Shown here in pieces: positions 1 through 12,400 of a stretch of 64,000 nucleotides of DNA. Below the pieces are notes generated by a model, which worked only from the letters and a program-made list of their open reading frames with translations, did not search any database and was not told the origin of the DNA. The translations under genes and the position numbers were made by a program. Position 1 is the first letter of the stretch. Every line of letters begins with the position of its first letter. The stretch comes from Craterostigma plantagineum (Eukaryota; Streptophyta; Magnoliopsida; Lamiales; Linderniaceae): positions 28,684,501-28,748,500 of the forward strand of contig JAPQWV010000002.1 in assembly GCA_027422505.1 (NCBI GenBank), written 5' to 3'.

Positions 1-79
1 AAGGTAAAACGAATCATGTTTTCTTGTTTGACTTCCTTCTGCAGCTAATGTCTTGTACTGAGATCTGTTTACGGTTCAG

Positions 80-843
80 GACGAGCAAATGACAGTTATT
101 CCCAGCTTATCACTTCCTTCAAATGTTGCGTCTTGTGCTTTCAAGCGAAGATTTAGTCCTTCGGACAAGTTGAGGTGATCTCTCAACGCACGGTCCTTTC
201 CTTTTATATATTACATATCCCCCCATAATGTGCATTTATACCCCCCAAAATTCTTGGCTTTGGGCATCTCATCTAGTGTTGTCTATGTACTAAGATATGT
301 CAAATCTTGAAAGTTGGCGTAGTAACTAATCGTTGTGTTATCCCCGCCATGCAATCAGAATTAAGTCAGTAACTCTTAGTTCCTGACATTTGATAAACAA
401 ACCTTGCAGAAATTGCTGTTCTTGTACGCAACTATAGCGTGCTAATACGTTTATTTTGGTTTAATGTGTGGGGGGTCAGCTATTTGTATCAGTTCGACAC
501 AAACAAATGGAGTGCTGCATATAAACACACAATTGGGTCCGATTACAAGTTCAAAGCTGGTTATGATTCTAACGTTCGACTTGGGTGGGCATCTCTCTGG
601 GTCAGTCTCTCTCTCTCTCTCTCTCTCAATTGGTTTATTTGATCATCATTGCATACTGTTATAACGTTTTCTACGATTGGGTTGCAATATGTTTTTTTTT
701 CTTTATGTAAGGTGGGAGATGAAGATGGGAAAGCGAAGAGTGCTCCCATGAAGATGAAAGTGCAGTTGATGCTTCAAGTTCCCCAGGACGATATCAAATC
801 TTCGGCTCTAATGTTCCGCGTGAAGAAGAGATTGGACATATGA
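80..843 (+). CDS. OEP37: Outer envelope pore protein 37, C-terminal exons (partial)
   Basis: These are the last three exons of a beta-barrel cation channel of the chloroplast outer envelope. They lie at 80-174, 480-600 and 712-843, with AG/GT borders and matching phases (the Ser codon is split 174/480). The stop is TGA at 841-843. The translation contains LPSNVASCAFKRRFSPSD, YQFDTNKWSAAYKH, KAGYDSNVRLGWASLW and ends MLQVPQDDIKSSALMFRVKK-RLDI. As I recall the family, this matches the OEP37 C-terminus, where the final motif is usually KKRWDI; here Trp is Leu. Bases 1-3 followed by GTAAAAC look like the end of an earlier exon, so the rest of the gene lies to the left. A CT repeat sits just inside the last intron. 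Family assignment is from remembered sequence and is fairly confident. Confidence 0.82.
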
Positions 844-984
844 TCGATCGCCATTTCTGTTTCGATCAAAGACATTCTCAAAGTTTGTGTAATATTCGTA
901 ATTAGCATGGCCATGCTTAAAAACTTGTAAGAACTTGTAATTAGCATTTCTGCTGCAATTTTTTCAGACAGGCCAGTTACTGAA

Positions 985-2998
985 AACATTCAGCAAAACA
1001 TCCATTACATTGATTCCAAAAGTGGAGCATCCAAATTATGCTAAAGATTACAGGCCCATTTCGTGCTGTAATACCATTTATAAGTGCATCTCAAAGCTTA
1101 TTTGTTCGAGACTAAGACCAGTATTGGCCAGGCTGGTACAAGACAATCAAGGAGCGTTTGTTCCGGGTAGATCTATCGTTCATAATATATTGCTAACACA
1201 AGAGCTTCTGCGGTTATACATCAGGAAGATGGTATCCCCCAGATGTTTGATGAAAGTCGATTTAAGGAAGGCATATGATATGCTGGAATGGAGCTTCATC
1301 CTCAAGCTGTTGCAGAAGTTAAGATTCCCTGTGATATTCGTGAACTGGATTGAGAGTTGTCTAAAGCAGGTTTCTTACCAGATTGCAATCAATGGGAAAT
1401 TGGAAGGTAATATTAAAGGGGCAAGGGGTTTAAGGCAAGGGGACCCAATGTCTCCGCTCCTTTTTGTCTTGGCAATGGAGTATCTAACAAGGATGTTCAA
1501 GCTTATGGCTAAGAGTAACAACTTTCGCTTTCATCCCTTATGCAAGCAGTTAGGTATTGTTAATCTTAGCTTTGCGGATGATCTTATTGTATTGTGCAAG
1601 GCTAAGAAGGAGTCGGTTGAACTCATTAACGAGAATTTGCTACAATTCTACCTCACAACAGGGCTCGAAGCTAATACTGCAAAGTCTCAAATCTTCATTG
1701 CGGGGGTCTCTGAGAATATAAAGCAGAGCTTGGCAGATATCACAGGGTTTGCTGTTGGGAGGTTTCCCATGAGATATCTTGGAGTGCCCATATCCCCACA
1801 AAATGGAGTAGGGTGGACTGCCAGGAGTTGGTGGACAAGATTGCGAGGCGGATTCAGTGTTGGACAACAAGACACTTATCTTATGCGGGAAGAGTGTGTC
1901 TTATTAATTCGGTTCTTTTATCACTCCATGGCTATTGGGGTTCAATGTTCATCTTACCTCGATATGTGGTTAAAGCAGTGGACCAAAAATGCAGGGAGTT
2001 TTTGTGGGGGAAGAATGATAGGGATAATGTGAACGCATTAGTGGCCTGGGATTTGGTGTGTAGTAGGAAGAGTTGTGGTGGGCTGAGTATTAGGCACTGT
2101 GGGGACTGGAATTACGCCAGCGTAGGGAGAATTATATGGGATATTGCGGGCAAGAAGGATTGCCTCTGGATACGATGGGTGGATGGGATTTACCTTCGAG
2201 GGGAAGATTTCTGGTCATATGAGGCACCTGCTGATTGCAGTTGGGCTTGGAGAAGATTAAATAAGGTCAAGAGGTTGTTTAGACCGGGAGTGATACAAGG
2301 GAAATGGGTAGCAAGTAAAAATGGCTTGTTTACTACCACAGCAGCTTACAATTGGCTGAGAGCTACTAAGGAAGTAAGGTCAGAGATTGCACAAGCTATC
2401 TGGAACCGGTGGTCTATCCCCAAACATTCGTTTGTGCTATGGATTATGGCGCATGGGAAGCTCTTAACTAGGGAGAGGATTCACAGTTGGGGGATGATAG
2501 TACCTGATTTGACATGCTTGTTGTGTATGCTGGGGGAGGAAAATATCAGCCATATCTACTTGGATTGTGAGTTCAGTAACTTTGTGAGGGAAGGAGTGCA
2601 GAATTGGATCAATACGCGCATACCTAGGAAGAAGGAAGCCTTTAAGAGAAGTATTGCAAATCTGGGCAAGAGGAAAAGCAGAATGTGTAAATGGAGAATT
2701 TTGGTCATAGCAGCAATGGTTTATTTTTTATGGATGGAACGAAATAGAAGACTCCATGGCGAGGGGGCGAGATCTGGAGAAGTGGTGCTGCAGATGATCA
2801 AGGCGGCGGTTCTTGAGCATTTGGCAGCCTTGAGGCCATCTCCACTGAAAATAGATGAGGAGGAATTTCTGCAAAGTTTATAGAGTGCGAGTTTTGGTAC
2901 AGTATGTAGGAGATCATGACACTGATTAGATCGATAGGGGCTGATGTATAAAACTTTGATTTGTGGTAATGATAACTTTCATACCAAAAAAAAAAAAA
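985..2998 (+). mobile_element. 5'-truncated LINE (L1-type non-LTR retrotransposon), inactive
   Basis: A reverse transcriptase reading frame begins near 985 (LIPKVEHPNYAKDYRPISCC) and runs to about 1800. It has the RT blocks VDLRKAYD, GLRQGDPMSPLLF and the catalytic FADD box. The frame then shifts near 1800-1815. A second frame (about 1813-2883) carries the LINE thumb region and the C-terminal zinc-binding zf-RVT segment (WNRWSIPKHSFVLW, then paired Cys and His residues). It ends at TAG 2881 and is followed by a poly(A) run at about 2987-2998. The endonuclease half is missing, as expected from 5' truncation during target-primed insertion. The frameshift and truncation make it inactive. It begins about 140 bp after the OEP37 stop codon. 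Confidence 0.85.
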
Positions 2999-3651
2999 GA
3001 AAATATGAGAAAAATAGTATTAAGTTACCTTTCGATAGTAATATGCTAGTATATACTACACTCAGCATAATAATAGAAGATATACTATAAATTATATATT
3101 TCATAACATCTCTATATATTTATTTAGTTTTTCAATAAGCTAAACAGAACGGCTGGCACCAGTTCTATTTTTATTCTTTCCGTTGCGCCTCCAAAGGTTT
3201 AAATTTTGGTGGAGCAATTCACGGCGAGAAACATATATTCAAATCCTGAAATTCAAACATGCGACATAGAATTCATGGCTTTCACGTAGGGCCTGTGCTC
3301 AATTTATTATAGGGATAAGCTTTATTTTAGCGAACAATTTTTAGTTTAGTCGGACCAGGACCTATTCTCTTGTTTTCGCAAAACCATGTCTGGGAGTACA
3401 GCTTTATCGTATGCACATTCGCATTCATCTTTCGAACATATTATAAAATATTCCGAGAACATTAAACACTTCACGAGGAACATAAGGAAGCAATTATAAA
3501 AGGCAGCAGCTTCAGTACTGTTTAAATAAGCAATATTATCAATAATATAAATATTATAGATCGAACCCCAAACGTAACAGATATAACCCCTGGTCATAAT
3601 CAACGTTTTATATTCAAGTTGTAAGAACCCAAGTCACATGCAATTACATTA
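2999..3651. other. AT-rich intergenic stretch
   Basis: No gene or recognisable element was found here. It lies between the LINE poly(A) tail and the next element. Confidence 0.5.
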
Positions 3652-4505
3652 GGGACGTTTGGGGTTCAGGCCCCATTTTATATTTTATTAGGCCCAAGGA
3701 CCTTGTCAGAAAAACATTAGTTTGAAGGACCTATTTCACAATTTAAGTTAGAATTAAGGTTGTTGGACGAAAATACCCTTATAAAAGAGTAATTATGAAG
3801 TGGTATCCAGCGCGTCAGTTCTGTTATCACATGGCAGGAAGTGTTACATGAAGTGTTATTGTAGATCCATGAATTGGTATTGTAGATCCATGAAGTGGTA
3901 CGAGTGAACAGTGAATTGATACTGTAGATCCATGAAGTGGTACTGGTGAACAGTGAAGTGGTACAGTAGACCCGTGAAGTGGTACTGATGAACAGTGAAG
4001 TGGTACAGCATTTGTAAAGCATGAAGTGGTAAGGTTGAACAGAGAAGAAGTGGTACTACTAACGAGAGAAGTGGTACAGCGTCTATAGACCCATGAATTC
4101 CCAAACATTTCAGCAGTACCACTTCATGGGTCTACAATACCACTTATTCTATATTCAACATTATCACTTCATGAGTGTACAATGCTGTACCACATCATGA
4201 GTCTACAGTACCACTCCACTGTTCACTCGTACCACTTCATGGGTCTACAGTACCACTTCATGGATCTACAGTACCACTTCATGTACAACGTATACCACTT
4301 CTTCATGGTTGCTTTTGAACGTTTGAATAAGACGATGGCATGCTTCGTAATTTTTTTATTTATTATGGACAAATATGTCTTTTGTCATGGATTTGGTCCT
4401 TTTTCTAAATGAAACTTCAATTTGGGGCTTCTATCTATTTGAAACGTAAATGGGGCCTGAATAATAAAGCAAACTTATTAAATGGGCCTGAAATTTAATT
4501 ACCTC
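3652..4505. mobile_element. Non-coding MULE-like element with TACCACTTCATG hairpin arms
   Basis: The left end is GGGACGTTTGGGGTTCAGGC and the right end, read in reverse, has TCAGGCCC also 14 bases in. This is the same terminal layout as the larger element at 53193-56427, which also shares the phrase GACGAAAATACCC. The interior is an array of ATGAAGTGGTAC units at about 3795-4080. It faces an inverted array of GTACCACTTCATG units at about 4115-4310, so a single strand could fold on itself. No transposase was seen. I could not find a clean target duplication, so the exact limits are uncertain. Confidence 0.55.
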
Positions 4506-4650
4506 GTTGGGTTGGGAACTAAAGCGCACACACACATCGCCACGCGTTTTGTATCTAAAGCATACCATTCGAATATCAACAGATTAACTGAATTATATAT
4601 AAAAACAAAAACATAAAAAAAATTAAGGATTGTAATCATTAGATACAAAC

Positions 4651-5214
4651 CATGGTTCTGAAACCGTTCCGACGGACCGAAAATTTTAGTGGTTTAAGGT
4701 TTAGTGGTTTAAACCGGTATAAAACAGGAACAAACCGACTCAAACCGGTATGTTTAACAAATATAATAAATATATATTTTATGAATGAATTAATCAAATA
4801 AAATGTGTTTGGCAATAAAAAATTAATTAAAATGAGATGTTAAAAAAATAAATTAATATATTGAGAATTATCAATAAACAAAAATACTATGCATGATAAA
4901 GAAAAGTTTAATTATAAAATGTAATAATTCAGTTTTTTATTTTTTCCTTTCCTTTACTAAAATATTAATCTAAATAAAATGGTTTAAGTGGGAGCTGAAC
5001 CCAAGACCCTAAATTTAAAATTGAAAGTCTCAATCACTATACCACATACCATTATCTATAAATTTAGCAGCCCATATATATATATATATATATATTAAAC
5101 AAACTTTTTTTTATTTTTCATTTAATAACAAAGACCGGACCGGAACCGAAAATGTGACCGGTCCGGTCGGAACCGACCAGGAATCGGGCAGTCCTGTCCG
5201 GTCGTATAACCCTG
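4651..5214. mobile_element. hAT-type MITE with 8-bp target duplication ATACAAAC
   Basis: This 564-bp non-coding element is flanked by identical 8-bp copies of ATACAAAC at 4643-4650 and 5215-5222. It begins CATGGTTCTG and ends ATAACCCTG, giving short imperfect terminal repeats (CA-T/G-GGTT). Subterminal regions are rich in ACCGGT and CCGGTC motifs in both orientations. An 8-bp duplication with CA-GGG-like ends is the hallmark of hAT transposons. No transposase was seen. Confidence 0.8.
4981..5053 (-). other. tRNA-like segment inside the hAT MITE
   Basis: Read on the minus strand, this segment has an A-box-like TGGTATAGTGATTGAGA and a B-box-like GGGTTCAGCTCCC about 30 bases later. It resembles the internal RNA polymerase III promoter of a tRNA. 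The acceptor stem does not pair convincingly, so it is a tRNA-derived relic, not a tRNA gene. Confidence 0.45.
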
Positions 5215-5222
5215 ATACAAAC

Positions 5223-5645
5223 ACAACGTAAAGTAAGTCTGAGTTACTGGCATTTTTTTCCCGACATGAAAGAGCCACGTTAACCTCCACAAACTTCCAA
5301 ATATATAATCACTATTATACAATATAACTGATAGGATATTACCATTTGTATATACACTGCCTGTACATATTTCTACACAGGCACGCACTTAGATAGCAAT
5401 TTCCCTGAAAAACTTATAACGTCTCAAAAAGCTATTTTTTTTTCCAAGTCTTTTTCCTCTTTTCCTTGAAAAAGCTTTGCCCTTTAGCTTCTGCAACCTT
5501 ATATATTTCTCTCTCTCTCTCCTTTTCTCTCAACCTTTTGTGTGTTGCCCTTATCTTCAACTAGTTCTTGAACTATAGGGTTGTAGAACATTATACTTTA
5601 CAAAAAGAACTTCCATTGCATGTTTTCTTGAAAGAAGCTGATAAA
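5223..5645 (+). promoter_or_regulatory. SCREAM/ICE1 upstream region and CT-rich leader
   Basis: This is non-coding sequence before the bHLH gene. A TATATATTTCTCTCTC stretch at about 5501-5530, followed by CT repeats, is typical of plant core promoters and 5' leaders with pyrimidine patches. The exact transcription start cannot be read. Confidence 0.4.
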
Positions 5646-7339
5646 ATGTTGTCAAGAGTCAACAACACAGTTTATACCGAAGGCATTACAGCAAACGAAT
5701 CAAACGATCGAAACGCCTCGTGGGCTCAAAACGAGGACATGGAATCGTCATCGCAGAACAAAGACGAACAATTCCAAGCTGGCGAACTTCCAACGTTCAA
5801 GTCCATGCTCGAAGCTTCTGAAGGAGAAGATTGGTACGGCGGAGAACAAAACATCATCTCATTATTCTCGCCAAGCTTCACCGAAGTAGCAGCTGATCAT
5901 CACAGCAGTAATAATAACCAACATCCGAGTATGATGACGTTCAACAACATGGGCTCGTCTTCTTCGAAGTTCAACGCCAGCCATGATGTAATAATGCCTC
6001 ATCAGGTTAACTACTTCTTCCCTTCAAATAACAGCAGCGACATCCCTGCTTTACAGCAAGGAACAAGCTTATTCGATCTAAGCTTTGGGAGTGGTTATCT
6101 TGAGAATAATAATAACGCCATGAACAGAAATAATCTGAGCAGTTTACATACTCAGTTCGGCGGTGGCTTCAGAGATGGTTCAATTGAAAACAGCAACAAC
6201 TCAGTGTTATTCTTTAACAGCTCAGATAAGATCCTTAAGCCATTGGATCATAACTTCGCTGCATCATCATCAGTTGGGTCGCAGAAACCTACTCTATTCG
6301 AAAAGAGGGCTGCTTTGAAAATAACGAATAATCTTGGGCATCAAATGAATGATCGCCGAATGAAATCCTCGAGCTATGTTGAGGAGGATGTTTATTATGG
6401 TGATAATAGTAGGAAGAGGAAAGCTGTGGCATTCAACGGTGGTGATGATTTTGAGGATGATCTAAGCCTTGATGGAGATGATGGGTCCAACAATAATCTC
6501 AACTATGACTCTGACGATTTGTTCTTCGATGATTCGACGACTAATATAGTAGTCGATCAAGAAACTAGTAATAATATTAGAAATGATTCGAATACGAATA
6601 GCACGGCGGTCATCGATCAGAAAGGAAAGAGAAAAGGGGGCCCACCGGCGAAGAATCTTATGGCTGAGAGGAGAAGAAGAAAGAAACTCAACGATAGGCT
6701 TTACATGCTAAGGTCTGTTGTGCCAAAGATCAGCAAGGTAATAATATTTATATACGGTGAATATAATTCTTTACTCGTGAATGCGTTGTTTCTTGAAAGA
6801 ACATATGCAGCCATGGTTTTCCATAATGCGTTTCATATAGGTCCTTTTTTGTTTTCTTTTTTGATCTGTAGTGTTCTTAGTATTGCTTTGAAATTGTGTT
6901 TTCGTTTCTTGGTTGTTTATTCACTGTTCATGGAGATGTCGTTTTGAATGAGGCAAGCATAAATTAAAGTGCTTTGCTTAATAAATATGAGGTTGATTGC
7001 ATTTATTCAACTCACATGGAACCTATGAAATGATTTTGAAGTGCGACTTTGCACCTATAGCTTTCCTTTCCTTTGGACCACACCACAGGCTCAAATAAAG
7101 TAGCAAATGATTTAATTCACAAGATGCATGCATGCATATATTGGATATTTCTCTATTTATTGATAAAAATGGGACGTTACATATTTTTGCATGAATATTT
7201 ATTTATTTGTTTATTTTCATGCAATAATAATACAGATGGACAGGGCATCGATACTTGGAGATGCCATTGATTACCTAAAGGAGCTTCTGCAGAAAATAAA
7301 CGATCTCCACACCGAACTCGAGTCTTCTAACCCAACTCC

Positions 7340-7395
<56 letters not shown>

Positions 7396-7946
7396 TTGCG
7401 CCCCCAATCAAAGAAGAAATGTACCAAATCGGCTCGTCGTTTCCAAGCTCTTTATCGAGCCCAACAACTGCGCCCCAACCACCAAGAGTATGGTGTCGCC
7501 TTCAATATAATATAATTCGATATCTTTCTTGATCATATATTTATGGATAGTGTGGACAACATATATATATATATATATATATAGGTTGAGGTGAGGTTAA
7601 GAGAAGGGAGAGCGGTGAACATACACATGTTCTGTGGTCGTAGGCCGGGGATATTACAGTCCACTCTCAGGGCTGTGGACAGCCTCGGGCTTGACGTACA
7701 ACAAGCCGTCATTAGCTGCTTCAATGGCTTCGCTTTAGATATCTTTCGTGCCGAGGTAACACTGCACACGTGTGTGTGTGTGTGTGTGTGATCTTTTCAT
7801 TCCAAGGAAGAAATACTTGAATTAAACTTGTTGAACTGTTTTGTCAGCAATGTGATGATCAAGGACAAGATCATGTGCTGAATCCAGATGAAATCAAGAA
7901 TGTGTTGATTGAGTCAGCTGGATTTCATGGAGATATGGTGGTGTGA
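5646..7946 (+). CDS. SCRM: SCREAM/ICE1-type bHLH transcription factor
   Basis: This is a MYC-like bHLH regulator of the ICE1/SCRM family, which in Arabidopsis controls stomatal lineage steps and the cold response. Four exons (5646-6737, 7236-7487, 7585-7755, 7848-7946) splice in phase to 537 residues. I chose the start at 5646 because the family begins MLSRVN. Features in order: [10 protein letters not shown] near the N-terminus; a long Asn/Asp/Ser-rich region; the LFEKRAALK motif; the basic helix [15 protein letters not shown] and loop-helix [18 protein letters not shown], split by intron 1; a poly-Asn run; IKEEM, a possible SUMO site matching the psi-K-x-E site of ICE1; and an ACT-like C-terminal domain ([20 protein letters not shown]). 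It converges with the kinase gene downstream. Intact as read. Confidence 0.93.
7338..7394 (+). repeat. (AAT)n microsatellite encoding poly-Asn in SCREAM/ICE1
   Basis: About 18 AAT codons in a row lie in exon 2, between the bHLH and the IKEE motif. In-frame trinucleotide repeats of this purity usually vary in length between individuals. Confidence 0.95.
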
Positions 7947-8165
7947 GATTCATAATTTTCATGAACCATCAAAATATAACATGCATGGAGTTTTATTTAT
8001 ATATAATTGCTGCGCTGCATAATTTGGGATTTGTCGTCTCTTGGACTTTTTCTTTCTTCTTTTCTCTTTGTCGTGTCTTCATCTGTTCACCATCAAGGGG
8101 AAAGGGGGATATTTTTATCAGCACTTTCTGTTTCTTGCTCATCTACTTTACAATGTTCTTTCTCT

Positions 8166-8196
<31 letters not shown>

Positions 8197-8513
8197 CACT
8201 CCGTTGGTGGTGAAATTGATTGATCAAAGCGGAGCGTCTTAAAACAGCTCATCCCCAAGAGTAACGATAATAATCTCGAAAAATATTAAACTAGTATTAC
8301 AAACCAAATAAGGGACAATGACACAGTTGTTGAAGCCATCCTATGTGGGAAGGAACTTCTCTAATAGTGGTACAATCCTTCATTCAAACCAAACAGCACT
8401 ATATACCATAGACAAAGACATGCTCTACCATACGCAAAACCACGGCGAAAGCCACAGAGTAGAAGGGAGACTTGCACGCATACATGTATAATAGTAACTG
8501 ACCAGTAAAATAA
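7947..8513. other. Shared 3' region of two convergent genes
   Basis: About 570 bp between the stop codons of the SCREAM/ICE1 and kinase genes. It holds a CTAT microsatellite near 8165-8197 and no other gene. Both transcripts probably end here. Confidence 0.6.
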
Positions 8514-9409
8514 TCATGACTTCGCCTTTGCGTGATCCTCTGTTTTATACCTTTGGAGCTCTTCTTGAATACATACAAGTCTACCAAGAACCCCGAAAAT
8601 AAATTAGCAATTATAGAGTACGACTGTTTCTTACAAAAATCGTTGTTTAAGATCGTTTTGCATGAGAGATAACCAAGTAATACCTCCATTGCAAGTCAGA
8701 TATCTCACGAAGCAACTCTTTTTCCCTTTCATGGGCTGCCTCTAACTAGAAATCCAAAAGACGAAAAGTTGAGATTTATGTACTTATAGCAAAATACAAT
8801 TAACTTGCTGATGAATGTGGGAGAGTCCGAATCATTGATCGTAATCCTAACAGATTAAAATCATGCAACTTTTTACATATCTATTACCAGTGATTTCTCG
8901 GACACTGTCGTGCCCAAAGGCATGCTTCCAGTATCAAGGCTGCTCAGACCTGAACAATCGGCCAGAGTTGCTTTCTTCATCAGATGAAGTATATTATCCT
9001 GCCAACAAAGAAATATATTGTAGGGATTAAAAATCGTAAACTGTTATGGGATTTAAAGACAATAATCGCATTTGATTAGCGAGGACATATTATTTATTAC
9101 TCTTTGAAGAATATTTGTCTGGAGAATACTCTGAAGAGACGGAAAAAGGGCATGGCTCAAAGAATTTGATGAAGAGGCATCGGAAGGTGATGAAGAGAAA
9201 TGAGCCTGATTTTGAGGAATCACCTGCATTATACAAAGCATGCTTTCAAATTGTTATAGTTTAAACCCCATCGACCATACAGTACAACAGAAACTACACA
9301 TGCTCCGCCTCGTAATTAAAAACCAACCTGCATGCTTTGGCTTTTGTGAAGCACTGGTGCTGGAGCTGCCTATAGATAGATTAAAATAAAACATGAATCT
9401 TCATCGAAC

Positions 9410-9457
<48 letters not shown>

Positions 9458-12400
9458 TAATTTGAGTTTGTGTCAAAGTTTGAGAAGTAGTAACCTTTTC
9501 CATCTCAACACTCTCTGATGTAATCTTAAAACGCCCCTTTTGCTGAACCATTGGGCTTTTTACCTTCTCATCAACTTCGTCACCATTGGCTACATCATAC
9601 ACTAAATACAATAGACACGGCGGGTATTGATGCTGAAATAAAATACGAAGTTTTGAAACAATTGCGGTTGACTTGCCTGACGTTTTTGAAGCTTTGGATG
9701 TTATCTCAGTCTGCACATTTTCCTGAGTGTGTATAATTGTGGGGCCACTACGTGACTGATTTGGGGCTTTATCACTAAGGATACCATGTGAAGAATATTT
9801 AGAGAATGTAACGCGGATTCAATATGGAGGAGATATCTTGAAAAGGAACTGTATTGTACCTTTGATTAATGACTCCGGGTGGTGATAGTTCTGAAGATTT
9901 TTTTATCGAACCTGAGATAGATTTATCTTCCAAGTTTATCACAGCATGATTCTCTATACCGAGAGATGACTTCAATGATGGCTGCTCGACCTTCGCACCA
10001 GAAACACTCACTTCACCATTTGTTTTGGCACTAAGCAAGCAAAATTGTTTTTATAGCGCAATAATTCAATATCAAGGGTACACGAATATTAAAGAAAAAA
10101 CATACAGGTTAGTTGCTGAGCCAACAGGTGAAGTTGATGCTGGAGCATTATCATCCTAGGAAAAAAACGTAATTTCAGAATATGATAACGGAAGGCCAAT
10201 ATAATTTTCTACAGCATATGTTATCAAGCTACCAAATGGACAGCATCAGAATGTTGACTTCAATAGGATGATTGACGTTGAAGTACTGAGGAGTTTTTGG
10301 ACAATGATGATTGGTGCTGAAGTTTAATTGCCATCTCTTCATCCTTTTCTGTAATAATATCATCGTCTATCTGGAAAACGATTTTGAGAATTACCTTTTG
10401 CTCGTCTCAATAATCATGGTGAATAAAAATTGAAACAGCAAATAATACCAATGAAGCCTGTGCCTTCATATCTTCAAGGTCAAAGTTCCAACTGCTGATC
10501 CCTCGTTTGTATTCATTCTGCAATGATCCAAGCATGTTATGAAACTCCGATGCAATTCCATTACCACCAAAATGTTCATGAATAGACTACACTGATAAAC
10601 AGCGTTTCAATTTACTCAGAAGGTTTCATCGGAGGCCTCTGAAAATGAATATACTTGAGTATTGACAATAAAACAAATAATATTCAAGTTCTAACACTGA
10701 CATCATATTTTCAATTTATATGCAATCACATGACGTAAACAGCAGTATCGCAAGAATAGATAGGAAACTTCTCATAAGCAGAGTGCAGTTATTATCCATC
10801 TCAAATAACATCAAACCTGGGATATTTCCTCTTTCTGACCATCGGGCATTTTCTTTTGTGCAAGCATGTCTTCCTCCTTTTTCTAAATAGCAATCATTAC
10901 CAGAACCTTCAAATGTAAGTGATGACAAAATAGAAAAGAAATCAACACCATGCCTTTCTTCAGTAGAAGCACAAACCTTCAATTCCTGAAGAAGATCGCC
11001 AAGAGGTGGTAACCCATCTAGAAGAGTCCGGGCAATATAATCATTTGATCGAGCTTGCTTGAAGAAGGAATGTTTTAAAAGCTTTTTTGCAGATGGTCTT
11101 TTTGAAGGATCTTTAACCAAACAACTAGCAATCATCTCCTTAAAAGACTAGAGACAAAGACAGTTTATCAGTTAAAAAACAACTAACCTGTATGATTCAG
11201 TAACTTTACTACAAATGCATATACCTTTGAAAATTTTTTGTCCCTCTCATAATCAAGACCAGGTGGTGCGTTCTGTAATGTCATAAGCAGTACCTGAAGA
11301 TAAATATTCAAGAGATCTGAGAATGAATGAAGAGCTTCAATGTCGAAAAATGTCATATGCTGCCTTATTTTATAAGCAGTTCACCTTCATCGGAGGATAC
11401 TTGGAGAAAGGGGCATGACCATGTGCAAGCTCTAGAGCAGTGATCCCAAAAGACCAAATATCAGCTCTGCAGTATTATCCAACAACTTCATGTAACCAAA
11501 TTAATATATCATATTTTAAAGTTGTGGTGAGCGCAAAAGTACAGTAAGAACAGATGAATACTTGCAATCATAACCATGCAATTGCTCCATAACCTCAGGA
11601 GCCATCCTACAAGATATTGCAACATGATTCCGTTATATGAAGTTAAGGAACAATGATGATGACAACATACTGATCTCATAAAGTGCAAGTGAGCCCTTAG
11701 AGACAAGTTTATCCGTGCATGCCAGAATACAACAAAAGATTTGAACATGATAATTTTCTTACCAGCAAGGTGTGCCCACGAATGTATTTCTCCTTTGTTG
11801 TCTATCACCTGAATCAAAAAGGCATGCAGAGACTCCAAAATCTCCCAGTTTGATACCACCACGTGGATCAATAAGTATATTGCCAGCCTGACAGATAAAA
11901 GATGAATTGAAGAAAAAAAAGTATCATAATATTGACAGAGAATCGTATTACTCTTTAGACTGTGAACTCACTTTAACATCTCTATGGATATGTCCATGCT
12001 CGTGTAGATAGTCCAATCCCTTTAACACTTCACGCAAAATCGTAGCAATCACAACCTCCTCGAAGCCATCGGGATGTGCAGCCTTTAAAATGTGGAGACA
12101 AGAACCTCCGGCCATGTAAGGCATTATAACCCACAAAGTGTGATCATTTACAAAAGAACAATGCGATTTGAGAACATTCGGATGATCAACAAGGACCATT
12201 GTCTGAGCTTCCCTTGAAATATTATTCTGTACAAAGAAGCTGCGTAAGATATTAAACTTCATCTTGTTTTCTGGCAATAGAACAAGCAACACAAATAATG
12301 CTTCTACTCAATTTCATATAATTTGATTCAACATATGGACTTATACATATTTACAGCTAAATTAGATAAAGCTCAGAGGCAGAGAAGCCTCCAAACTTCA

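Noticed and set aside
1010..2883. A working LINE reverse transcriptase
   Set aside because: No endonuclease half and a frameshift near 1800.
3790..4310. Regular short repeats with spacers, superficially like a CRISPR array
   Set aside because: The units occur in inverted orientation in two arms, spacers are themselves related, and this is plant nuclear DNA; it is a transposon hairpin.
3717..4412. Several His/Thr/Tyr-rich frames of 76-101 residues
   Set aside because: All are translations of the TACCACTTCATG array in different frames.
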